Positions 26,726 through 32,883 of a stretch of 32,883 nucleotides of DNA are shown here, one piece after another (within the stretch, counting starts at the first letter, position 1; each line of letters opens with the position of its first letter). Position numbers and translations under genes: made by a program. The notes beneath the pieces were generated by a model. The model was given only the letters and a program-made list of their open reading frames with translations, searched no databases and had not been told where the DNA came from. The DNA is from Vallitaleaceae bacterium (lineage in GTDB: Bacteria; Bacillota; Clostridia; Lachnospirales; Vallitaleaceae): positions 1 through 32,883 of the forward strand of contig JAOZKH010000020.1 in the NCBI GenBank assembly GCA_029935405.1. The letters run 5' to 3'.

Positions 26726-27283
26726 ATGAGAGTTATATCAGGTAGTGCACGAAGAATTAATTTAATCGTACCAGATAGTAATGTTAGGCCAACAACAGAT
26801 AGAACAAAAGAAACACTTTTTAATATGATTAATAGTGAGTTGCCAGGTGCTATAGTACTTGATTTATTTGCAGGATCAGGAGCTCTTGGAATTGAATCTT
26901 TAAGTCGTGGAGCTAAGTTTTGTTACTTTGGTGATAGTTATAAACAATCTAATGAATGTATTAAAACCAATTTGCAACATACGAAACTTGTTGATAAAGC
27001 AAAGGTTTTTAGGTATGATTATATAAAGACGCTTGAAACGTTAAGTAAAGAAGAGATAAAATGTCACGTTATATTTATAGATCCACCCTATAATATGGAA
27101 TTTGAAAATTCGGCACTTAAATTGATTGATGAATATAACTTGCTTAAAGATGATGGGATAATAATTATTGAAAGTGATATAAAAACTATTATTGACGATT
27201 CAACACTTATAGGTTTTAATATTTATAAAACGAAAAAATATAAAACGAATAAATTTACATTTATTCAAAAAGAGGTGGAGTAG
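26726..27283 (+). CDS. rsmD: 16S rRNA (guanine-966-N2) methyltransferase
   Basis: 185 residues. It starts MRVISGSARR and has VRPTTDRTKETLFNMI, the SAM motif DLFAGSGALGIESLSRGA, and the catalytic DPPY motif (FIDPPYN). Methylates the base of G966 in 16S rRNA. An in-frame TAG immediately precedes the ATG, so no longer form exists. The only good ribosome binding site (AAGGAG, 26691-26696) is 29 bases away; a five-codon TTG mini-ORF between them ends right before the ATG. Followed directly by coaD, the usual rsmD-coaD pair. Confidence 0.94.
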   Translation: MRVISGSARRINLIVPDSNVRPTTDRTKETLFNMINSELPGAIVLDLFAGSGALGIESLSRGAKFCYFGDSYKQSNECIKTNLQHTKLVDKAKVFRYDYIKTLETLSKEEIKCHVIFIDPPYNMEFENSALKLIDEYNLLKDDGIIIIESDIKTIIDDSTLIGFNIYKTKKYKTNKFTFIQKEVE

Positions 27284-27778
27284 ATGAAAATTGGAGTGTA
27301 TCCAGGGAGTTTTGATCCTACAACGAACGGACATATGGACATTATTGATAGAGCTTGCAAGCTAGTTGATATTTTGATTGTAGGTGTTTTAAATAATCCT
27401 GATAAAACACCGTATTTAAACTTAGATAAGCGGGTAAAACTACTTAAAGAATTGACTAAAGATTTAAATAATGTAATGATTGAACCTTTTTCAGGTTTAT
27501 TAGTAGATTTTGTAGCGAGTAAAAATGCTAATATTATTATTAGAGGTTTTAGAGCTATATCAGATTTTGAATATGAATTACAGTTAGCACAAACTAACTT
27601 TATGCTCAATGATACTATTGAAACTATTTTCTTGGTGTCACGTAATGAATATGTATATATTAGTTCTAGTATGGTAAAACAATTGGTTGAATTTGGTGGA
27701 GATATCTCTGGAATGGTTCCTAAAGTGACTATGGAACTTATGGATAGGGAAAATAAGATTAGAAAACAGGAGGGTTAG
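27284..27778 (+). CDS. coaD: Phosphopantetheine adenylyltransferase
   Basis: 164 residues, full length. Transfers AMP to 4'-phosphopantetheine in coenzyme A synthesis. Nucleotidyltransferase start MKIGVYPGSFDPTTNGHMDI with the TxGH motif (residues 14-17); FVASKNANIIIRGFRAISDFEYE; and the C-terminal EYVYISSSMVKQL. ATG is immediately after the rsmD stop. coaBC, another gene of the pathway usually near rpoZ, is missing from this window, so coenzyme A genes are scattered here. Confidence 0.97.
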   Translation: MKIGVYPGSFDPTTNGHMDIIDRACKLVDILIVGVLNNPDKTPYLNLDKRVKLLKELTKDLNNVMIEPFSGLLVDFVASKNANIIIRGFRAISDFEYELQLAQTNFMLNDTIETIFLVSRNEYVYISSSMVKQLVEFGGDISGMVPKVTMELMDRENKIRKQEG

Positions 27779-27781
27779 AGT

Positions 27782-28285
27782 TTGGATTCAATAATGTTAT
27801 TATTAGATGAAATGGAAGGCTACTTACAAGAATGTAGTAATGTACCTTTTTCAAGCAAAGTAATTGTAAATATGGAAGTGTTATATGAATTTATGGCAGA
27901 TCTTCGTATGAAATTACCTGAAGAGGTGAAAAGGTCTAAAAGAATAATCGATGAAAGAGAAAAAACTATTGAAATTGCTAAACAAACTGCAGCTTCTATA
28001 GTTGCAGAAGCAGAGGCTCATGTAGCAAAATTATTAGACGAACATGCGATTAGACAACAGGCAATCAAGGAAGCAGAAGCGCTTATGAATAAAGCAAAGG
28101 CCACAGCGGAAGAGATTACCGGCGGCTCGTATGATTATGTTGATAAACTATTGCAGCAAAATCAACAAGTTCTTAAAGATTTGTCAAATAAAAGTAATGA
28201 AAATTTTACTCACTATGATAATTATTTAAATTCGCAAATCAAAGTGCTTGAGCAAAATCGCAATAATATTAAACGCAAAGATTAA
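27782..28285 (+). CDS. Coiled-coil protein of the coaD neighbourhood (often annotated ATPase or DivIVA-like)
   Basis: 167 residues from TTG, supported by AGGAGGG about 9 bases upstream; ATG 27794 is possible but poorly spaced. An N-terminal helical part with ECSNVPFSSKVIVNMEVLYE is followed by a long Ala/Glu/Lys-rich coiled coil (about 55-160). No membrane helix and no P-loop are visible, so an ATPase label is not justified by the sequence. Similar proteins follow coaD in many Clostridia; DivIVA or V-type ATPase subunit H similarity comes from the coiled coil. Role unknown. It ends against a terminator shared with convergent tmcAL. Confidence 0.75.
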   Translation: MDSIMLLLDEMEGYLQECSNVPFSSKVIVNMEVLYEFMADLRMKLPEEVKRSKRIIDEREKTIEIAKQTAASIVAEAEAHVAKLLDEHAIRQQAIKEAEALMNKAKATAEEITGGSYDYVDKLLQQNQQVLKDLSNKSNENFTHYDNYLNSQIKVLEQNRNNIKRKD

Positions 28286-28290
28286 AGAAA

Positions 28291-29526
28291 TCAAACAACG
28301 ATTATTGCTTGACGGTAATCGTTGTTTTTATTTATATGATATTTATATACTACTAGTTGATTATAAATATTAGTATATTTTATTTCGGTTTCTAATAAAT
28401 ATTTTCCATATGGTGTGAGAAGTTTGTAATGATCTTTAACATTAGTTACAAGGGGTAATTCACATGTGTTTTTAAGTTTATGTAATACTTCTTTAGAAGA
28501 TTTTTTGAAACCTAAAATTCTCACATATTGATGACCGTGGGAATTTAAATAATTTAAATCGCTGGTTTTTATATTTAAAAACATATGCATAATACTTCTT
28601 TGGATAGTTGTTTTAGTATAATTTTTAGTAGTGACAATATTTAGAAAATCTTTATAATTAGATGCTTTGTCAAGGCTATTTTTGAGACGTTTAAATAATT
28701 GAATATTGAAATCGTAAATATCATTAATCTCATATTCGCATTTAATCTCTAACTGATATTTAATTATTTGAAATATATCATCCATGTATATAGGGGAATA
28801 ATCATGGCTTATTAAAGCTTCGACTACTTCTTTAGGCATGGCACTAGTAAGTTCTGATATAGGAGGGGTGGCAGATGATTTTTCGTAAAAGTGTTTTCGT
28901 ATTGCAGACGCACTTGGTAATACTTCATTAAAAGATTCGCTTAGATAGGATGCGCCGACTCTTTGTATTGTAGTTGGTGTAATGTGGGATTTAAGTGTAT
29001 ATAACGCTTTTAAGTATTCTATACCTAAAATATTATTGGAACCTTTTAACAAATCATCTAAAGGATTATGATGATAAGTTGCATTTAGAGCAAGACTTCT
29101 TGCTTTAGGATATGAAAATCCTTTTTTGAGTTCGCTTTTTAGTGCGTTTTTAAAATTTGCTGGTTCATTTGATAAAAATTTTGCAATATCTTTAATTTGA
29201 TTTATTTCGCCAGATTCACTACCAAAACATAAAATATCAATTATACCTAATTGATTTAATAAGGATACAGCTCCATAAGCAAAATTTTCAGCACTTGCTG
29301 TTGAATAAAATGTTGGTAATTGAATGACAACATCAGCACCGCCAATTAGAGCTAGTTTTGTTCTAGTAAATTGGTCAAATATGGCAGGCTCACCTCTTTG
29401 TACAAAGTTACCACTCATAACAACGATAATATAGTCGACTTCAAAACGTTTTTTTATTTCGTCTATTTGAAATTGATGTCCTAGATGAAAGGGATTATAC
29501 TCTGTGATAACACCACATATTTTCAT
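28291..29526 (-). CDS. tmcAL: tRNA(Met) cytidine acetate ligase TmcAL (YlbM)
   Basis: 411 residues. Uses acetate and ATP to make N4-acetylcytidine at the wobble base of elongator tRNA(Met). The nucleotidyltransferase start is MKICGVITEYNPFHLGHQ with HxGH at 14-17, then VVMSGNFVQRGEPAIFDQ, ADVVIQLPTFYSTASAENFA and FGSESG; the C-terminal part is helical. Lengths and motifs match YlbM. AAAGGAG precedes the ATG on the - strand. It faces pta-ackA: its substrate acetate is the product of that pathway, a plausible but unproven link. Its last codons form a terminator stem. Confidence 0.95.
   Translation of the reverse strand: MKICGVITEYNPFHLGHQFQIDEIKKRFEVDYIIVVMSGNFVQRGEPAIFDQFTRTKLALIGGADVVIQLPTFYSTASAENFAYGAVSLLNQLGIIDILCFGSESGEINQIKDIAKFLSNEPANFKNALKSELKKGFSYPKARSLALNATYHHNPLDDLLKGSNNILGIEYLKALYTLKSHITPTTIQRVGASYLSESFNEVLPSASAIRKHFYEKSSATPPISELTSAMPKEVVEALISHDYSPIYMDDIFQIIKYQLEIKCEYEINDIYDFNIQLFKRLKNSLDKASNYKDFLNIVTTKNYTKTTIQRSIMHMFLNIKTSDLNYLNSHGHQYVRILGFKKSSKEVLHKLKNTCELPLVTNVKDHYKLLTPYGKYLLETEIKYTNIYNQLVVYKYHINKNNDYRQAIIVV
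28294..28329. terminator. Terminator at the convergent end of the coaD unit, overlapping tmcAL codons
   Basis: An 11-bp perfect stem AACAACGATTA / TAATCGTTGTT, extendable by three wobble-type pairs, and T5 on the + strand. Read on the - strand the same bases are the last codons of tmcAL. The - strand flank (TTTCTTT) is a weaker tail that may also end tmcAL transcription. Confidence 0.88.
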
Positions 29527-29564
29527 ATTTGCTCCTTTGAGAGTGGATAAATCAAGGAATGATT

Positions 29565-29594
29565 AGTTCTACTTTTAATACTTAAAGTGGAACT
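29565..29594 (-). promoter_or_regulatory. Hairpin in the tmcAL leader
   Basis: Arms AGTTCTACTTT and AAAGTGGAACT with an 8-nt loop lie about 10 nt after the predicted tmcAL transcription start. In the - strand transcript one pair is a C-A mismatch; in + strand RNA it is a U-G pair. No T-tract follows in the - direction. Confidence 0.4.
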
Positions 29595-29611
29595 TTACTA
29601 TAACATAAAAA

Positions 29612-29640
29612 AGTATAACATTTTAGTGGGTTAGGTTCAA
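29612..29640 (-). promoter_or_regulatory. Promoter of tmcAL
   Basis: On the - strand TTGAAC, 17-bp spacer, TATACT; 5/6 matches in each box. It gives a leader of about 80 nt. Confidence 0.75.
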
Positions 29641-29675
29641 GAAATCGAATAAAAAAAGAAAATAAAAAAGAAAGC

Positions 29676-29705
29676 TTGTATACAATGTACGTTTTGGTTT
29701 ATAAT
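29676..29705 (+). promoter_or_regulatory. Promoter of pta-ackA with a palindrome over the -35
   Basis: TTGTAT, 18-bp spacer, TATAAT. The -35 lies within a perfect 10-bp palindrome TTGTATACAA (29676-29685), and an A-rich tract (29651-29673) sits just upstream. The palindrome could be an operator; it fits the broad GT...AC pattern of GntR-type sites, but no regulator gene is nearby. Confidence 0.7.
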
Positions 29706-29749
29706 GGAATCGATGGGAATTAGATATAGTATGAAAGGAGTAATATAAA

Positions 29750-30748
29750 GTGAGTTTTATTGATAAGATTAAAGCAAAAGCAAAGTCAAATGTACAAACG
29801 ATTGTACTACCAGAATCTCTAGAAATAAGAACGTTAGTGGCTACTGAGCAAATTCTAGCAGAGGGAATTGCTAATGTTATCTTGATTGGTAATGAAAAAG
29901 AAATCAATGAGGTAGCAGGAGAAATCAATATTAAAGAAGCAACAATCATTGATCCAAATAATTTTACGCAAATGGATAATTACGTTGAAACATTAGTTAC
30001 ATTACGTTCAAAAAAAGGTATGACAGAGGAAAAGGCTCGTGAACTTTTAACGACAAACACTTTGTATTTGGGGGTTATGATGGTGAAGAAAGGCCTGGCT
30101 GGAGGGATGGTGGCTGGAGCTGTTAATTCTACAGGTAATGTACTAAGACCTTCCTTACAAATACTTAAAACAGCACCAGGTGCAGAACTTGTTTCATCCT
30201 TTTTTGTTATGGTAGTACCTAATTGTGAACTTGGAGCGAATGGAACCTTTGTATTCTCAGATTGTGGATTAGTTCAAAACCCTAATGCTGAACAACTTGC
30301 ATCTATCGCAGGTAGTAGTGCTGGTTCTTTTAAGGCACTAGTTGGGGAAGAACCTATTGTAGGAATGTTAAGTCATTCGACAAAGGGGAGTGCATCACAT
30401 CCTGATGTTGATAAAGTGATTGAAGCAACTAAAATTGCTAAAGATAAATATCCGAAATATAAAATTGATGGTGAATTTCAACTTGATGCTGCGATTGTAC
30501 CAAGTGTGGGTGCATCAAAAGCACCTGGTAGTGAAGTAGCAGGTAATGTTAATGTTCTAGTTTTCCCTGACCTTGATGCTGGAAATATTGGCTACAAATT
30601 AACTCAAAGACTTGCAAATGCAGAAGCATATGGACCAATTACTCAAGGAATTGCAATGCCTGTTAACGATTTATCAAGAGGCTGTTCAGCTAAAGATATC
30701 GTTGGAGTTGTTGCTGTAACAGCAGTACAAGCGATTAATCAAGAATAG
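29750..30748 (+). CDS. pta: Phosphate acetyltransferase
   Basis: 332 residues from GTG, supported by AAAGGAG 10 bases upstream. Converts acetyl-CoA and phosphate to acetyl phosphate. It is the short Pta form without the N-terminal DRTGG/BioD-like regions. Conserved blocks: KAKSNVQTIVLPES, LYLGVMMVKKGLAGGMVAGA, and NVLVFPDLDAGNIGYKL followed by AYGPITQGIAMPVNDLSRGC. Co-transcribed with ackA 10 bases downstream. Divergent from tmcAL. Confidence 0.97.
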   Translation: MSFIDKIKAKAKSNVQTIVLPESLEIRTLVATEQILAEGIANVILIGNEKEINEVAGEINIKEATIIDPNNFTQMDNYVETLVTLRSKKGMTEEKARELLTTNTLYLGVMMVKKGLAGGMVAGAVNSTGNVLRPSLQILKTAPGAELVSSFFVMVVPNCELGANGTFVFSDCGLVQNPNAEQLASIAGSSAGSFKALVGEEPIVGMLSHSTKGSASHPDVDKVIEATKIAKDKYPKYKIDGEFQLDAAIVPSVGASKAPGSEVAGNVNVLVFPDLDAGNIGYKLTQRLANAEAYGPITQGIAMPVNDLSRGCSAKDIVGVVAVTAVQAINQE

Positions 30749-30758
30749 GAGATTACAT

Positions 30759-31949
30759 ATGAATATATTAGTATTAAACTGTGGAAGTTCATCACTAAAA
30801 TATCAATTAATCAGTATGGTAACAGAAGAAGTTCTTGCAATCGGTATTTGCGAGAGAATTGGAATAGATGGTTCGCTAATTAAACATACTCCAATAAACG
30901 GGAAAAAAATTACTATTAAATGTGATATGCCTAATCATGAAATAGCAGTACAACTTGTACTAAAGGCCTTGACTGATAAAACATATGGAGCTATTAAATC
31001 CATGGATGAAATATCAGCTGTAGGGCACCGTATAGTTCATGGTGGAGAGTTTTTCACAGATTCAGTTATTATTGATGATACAGTAATAAAAGCAATTGAA
31101 TCATGTACAGAATTAGCGCCACTTCATAATCCTGCTAATCTTACTGGAATTGCTGCTTGTCAAGCAATCATACCAAATGTACAAAATGTAGCAGTTTTTG
31201 ATACAGCGTTCCATCAGACAATGCCAGAAAAAGCTTATCTATATGCTTTACCATATGATTATTATGAAAGACTTAAAATTCGTCGTTATGGATTCCACGG
31301 TACTTCACATAAGTATGTTGCACATAGAACAGCTAAGTTTTTAAATAAAAACATTGAAGATTTAAAAATAGTTGTATGTCATCTAGGTAACGGTGCATCA
31401 GTTTGTGCAATAGATGCTGGTAAATCGGTTGATACTTCAATGGGTCTTACTCCACTTGAAGGACTTGCAATGGGAACAAGATCAGGAGACCTTGATCCAA
31501 AAATTCCTGATTTTATTGCTGAGGCAGAAGGCCTTACACACAATGAAGTTATGGATGTTCTTAACAAAAAATCAGGAGTGCTTGGCTTGTCAGGTATTTC
31601 AAGTGATTTTAGAGACCTTGAAAATGCTGTAGCAAAAGGAAATAAAAGGGCAATGATGACTATGGATGTATTTGAATATAGAGTTGCTAAATATATTGGT
31701 GCTTATGCTGCATCTATGAATGGTCTTGATGCAGTTGTATTTACAGCGGGTCTTGGTGAGAATAATAAAGATGTACGTAAAGGTATTTGTAAATATCTTA
31801 CATACTTAGGCGTTAAAGTCGATGATAAACTTAATGACTGTAGAAGTATTGAAAGAGATTTTAGTGCTGAAGATGCCACAACACATTCAATGGTTATTCC
31901 TACAAATGAAGAATTGATGATTGCGAGAGAAACAAAAATGTTAGTTTGA
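30759..31949 (+). CDS. ackA: Acetate kinase
   Basis: 396 residues, full length. Makes ATP and acetate from acetyl phosphate, the usual fermentative energy step of Clostridia. Motifs: MNILVLNCGSSSLKYQL, GHRIVHGGEFF, FDTAFHQTMP, RRYGFHGTSHKYV, HLGNGASVCAI, MGLTPLEGLAMGTRSGDLDP, and FTAGLGENN. AGGAGA precedes the ATG. Seven bases after its stop a perfect palindrome begins; no canonical terminator with a T-tract is seen, so read-through toward yceD is possible. Confidence 0.98.
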   Translation: MNILVLNCGSSSLKYQLISMVTEEVLAIGICERIGIDGSLIKHTPINGKKITIKCDMPNHEIAVQLVLKALTDKTYGAIKSMDEISAVGHRIVHGGEFFTDSVIIDDTVIKAIESCTELAPLHNPANLTGIAACQAIIPNVQNVAVFDTAFHQTMPEKAYLYALPYDYYERLKIRRYGFHGTSHKYVAHRTAKFLNKNIEDLKIVVCHLGNGASVCAIDAGKSVDTSMGLTPLEGLAMGTRSGDLDPKIPDFIAEAEGLTHNEVMDVLNKKSGVLGLSGISSDFRDLENAVAKGNKRAMMTMDVFEYRVAKYIGAYAASMNGLDAVVFTAGLGENNKDVRKGICKYLTYLGVKVDDKLNDCRSIERDFSAEDATTHSMVIPTNEELMIARETKMLV

Positions 31950-31955
31950 CCAGGT

Positions 31956-31999
31956 GTTATTGGTGCCTGTCACCTAGTTAGGTGACAGGCACCAATAAC
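31956..31999. repeat. 44-bp perfect palindrome between ackA and yceD
   Basis: 21-base arms, GTTATTGGTGCCTGTCACCTA and its exact complement, separated by GT. The GC-rich core GGTGCCTGTCACC stands out from the AT-rich surroundings. Neither strand has a T-tract after it (A7 follows on the + side), so it is not a standard terminator, though it may block 3' exonucleases. It resembles REP-type intergenic palindromes. Confidence 0.85.
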
Positions 32000-32010
32000 C
32001 AAAAAAACAC

Positions 32011-32039
32011 TTGACAAATGTTTTGTATTTAGGTATAAT
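32011..32039 (+). promoter_or_regulatory. Fully consensus promoter of yceD-rpmF
   Basis: TTGACA, 17-bp spacer, TATAAT: both boxes perfect. The ORF-track start for the next gene (TTG at 32011) is the -35 box itself, so that start is rejected. Confidence 0.93.
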
Positions 32040-32085
32040 ATTTTTTGGTGAATTAAATTCAAACACCACCAAAGAAGGTGATATT

Positions 32086-32592
32086 ATGTTAATACATTTG
32101 GTAGAGGTTTTTACTAGGCAAAACCAGGTGATTATTGAAGAAACCTTTAATGATTTCATTTACAATGATGGTATATATAAATGGCCAGCTGCTAATGGTT
32201 TAAACTTTAAAGTGACTTTGAAGCATATAGCTAAAGATGAAATTATGATTGAAGGCATATCAAGTACCACATTGATAATACCTTGTGATCGATGTACTAA
32301 AGAGGTTCGAATGGACATAAACACTGAATTTTCAAGAAACATATACCTTCACAACGATGAAGAAGATAGCGCTTATATTGACGGTGCTAACCTTAATCTT
32401 AGAGAACTTATTAACCAAGAAATGATTGATAAGTATCCTAGGAAAGTATTGTGTTCTGATGAATGTAAGGGGTTGTGCCCAACATGTGGTGTGAATCTAA
32501 ACAACAAAAATTGTACATGTGATCGTGGTCAAATCGATATACGAATGGCCCAATTTAAAGATTTGCTAGAAAGCGAATTTAAGGAGGTGTAA
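32086..32592 (+). CDS. YceD family protein (DUF177)
   Basis: 168 residues from ATG 32086, chosen because AAGGTGA lies upstream and the track start is inside the promoter. The DUF177 pattern includes IPCDRCTKEV and, near the end, LRELINQEMIDKYPRKVLC followed by a Cys-rich stretch (CKGLCPTCGVNL and CTC) that may bind metal. YceD precedes rpmF in most bacteria and has been linked to 23S rRNA/large-subunit processing; its function in Clostridia is not defined. rpmF begins 4 bases downstream. Promoter of highest strength in the window. Confidence 0.92.
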   Translation: MLIHLVEVFTRQNQVIIEETFNDFIYNDGIYKWPAANGLNFKVTLKHIAKDEIMIEGISSTTLIIPCDRCTKEVRMDINTEFSRNIYLHNDEEDSAYIDGANLNLRELINQEMIDKYPRKVLCSDECKGLCPTCGVNLNNKNCTCDRGQIDIRMAQFKDLLESEFKEV

Positions 32593-32596
32593 AGAA

Positions 32597-32776
32597 ATGG
32601 CAGTACCTAAGCGTAAACTATCCCAATCAAGAAGAAATAAGCGAAGAGCGCAAAGTTGGACATTATCTGCTCCAAACTTAGCTAAATGCCCTAAGTGTGG
32701 TGAGCCAGTAATGCCTCACAGAGTTTGTAAGGCTTGTGGAACATATAAGAATAAGGTTGTTATTGAAACTAAATAA
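32597..32776 (+). CDS. rpmF: 50S ribosomal protein L32
   Basis: 59 residues, below the ORF-track cutoff, translated by hand. It starts MAVPKRKLSQSRRNKRRAQS, then has two CxxC pairs (CPKC, CKAC) forming the zinc ribbon of L32, and ends KNKVVIETK. A near-perfect AAGGAGGTG lies inside the end of yceD. The yceD-rpmF pair is highly conserved, and a terminator follows 20 bases after the stop. Confidence 0.97.
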   Translation: MAVPKRKLSQSRRNKRRAQSWTLSAPNLAKCPKCGEPVMPHRVCKACGTYKNKVVIETK

Positions 32777-32795
32777 TTTCCTTTAACAAGAATTT

Positions 32796-32825
32796 AACGG
32801 GAAGACTATGGTCTTTCCGTTTTTT
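32796..32825 (+). terminator. Terminator of yceD-rpmF
   Basis: An 11-bp stem AACGGGAAGAC / GTCTTTCCGTT with one G-U pair, a 4-nt TATG loop and T6. The rest of the window (to 32883) contains no recognisable gene. Confidence 0.92.
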
Positions 32826-32883
32826 GTATGCGGAAGGAAAGTTCTTCTTTTAAATTTTATAAGTAGAAAAATTTCACTAAATA

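Noticed and set aside
27265-27609. 114-aa - strand ORF
   Set aside because: Antisense shadow of coaD.
29686-29699. CcpA cre site in the pta promoter
   Set aside because: The bases do not match the cre consensus well enough.
29623-29949. 108-aa - strand ORF
   Set aside because: Overlaps the pta start and both promoters; Ser/Phe/Leu-rich antisense composition.
31956-31999. Palindrome as an ackA rho-independent terminator
   Set aside because: No T-tract after either arm; A7 follows on the + strand.
32011-32085. ORF-track start of the YceD protein (TTG)
   Set aside because: That TTG is the first half of the consensus -35 box; ATG 32086 has a proper ribosome binding site.

Overview
The window is a dense, strongly AT-rich block of bacterial housekeeping genes, almost all on the + strand. 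AGGAGG-type ribosome binding sites, TTGACA/TATAAT promoters, and the gene order yicC-gmk-rpoZ / priA-def-fmt-rsmB-rlmN-prpC-prkC-rsgA-rpe-thiN / rpmB-asp23-fakA-recG / rsmD-coaD-tmcAL-pta-ackA-yceD-rpmF point to a low-GC Gram-positive (Firmicutes), most likely a Clostridia/Lachnospirales-type chromosome. No tRNA, rRNA, transposase, CRISPR, prophage or toxin-antitoxin locus was seen.

Layout: (1) 1-2.2 kb: the 3' end of comEC, a separate ComEC-type metallo-beta-lactamase gene, and holA. (2) 2.2-2.8 kb: rpsT on the - strand, with its promoter back to back with that of the alarmone synthetase relQ. (3) 2.8-7.1 kb: relQ, an RsuA-type pseudouridine synthase, a 5 x 20-bp tandem repeat, a HAD phosphatase and a YgiQ-type radical SAM protein. 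(4) 7.1-8.97 kb: operon yicC-gmk-rpoZ, with a near-consensus promoter and a strong terminator. (5) 9.0-22.0 kb: a new promoter starts a long co-directional run: a membrane-bound diguanylate cyclase, then priA-def-fmt-rsmB-rlmN-prpC-prkC-rsgA-rpe-thiN, covering replication restart, N-terminal formyl handling, rRNA modification, the PASTA kinase/phosphatase pair, ribosome assembly GTPase and thiamine activation. (6) 22.0-28.3 kb: a two-way terminator, rpmB on the - strand, then asp23-fakA-recG-rsmD-coaD and a coiled-coil protein. (7) 28.3-32.9 kb: tmcAL on the - strand, then pta-ackA (acetate/ATP production), a long perfect palindrome, and yceD-rpmF with a fully consensus promoter.

I found no clearly new multi-gene system. 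What departs from the textbook order is modest: a diguanylate cyclase where coaBC normally sits, no remA between yicC and gmk, comEC split in two, a 20-bp tandem repeat filling one intergenic gap, a 44-bp REP-like palindrome after ackA, and a terminator hairpin that also encodes the last residues of TmcAL. Several ORF-track starts were moved because the upstream start codons lie inside promoters or lack a ribosome binding site (relQ, diguanylate cyclase, rsmB, recG, yceD). rpmF (59 codons) was added because it is below the track cutoff. There is no gene-free stretch longer than 300 bases.
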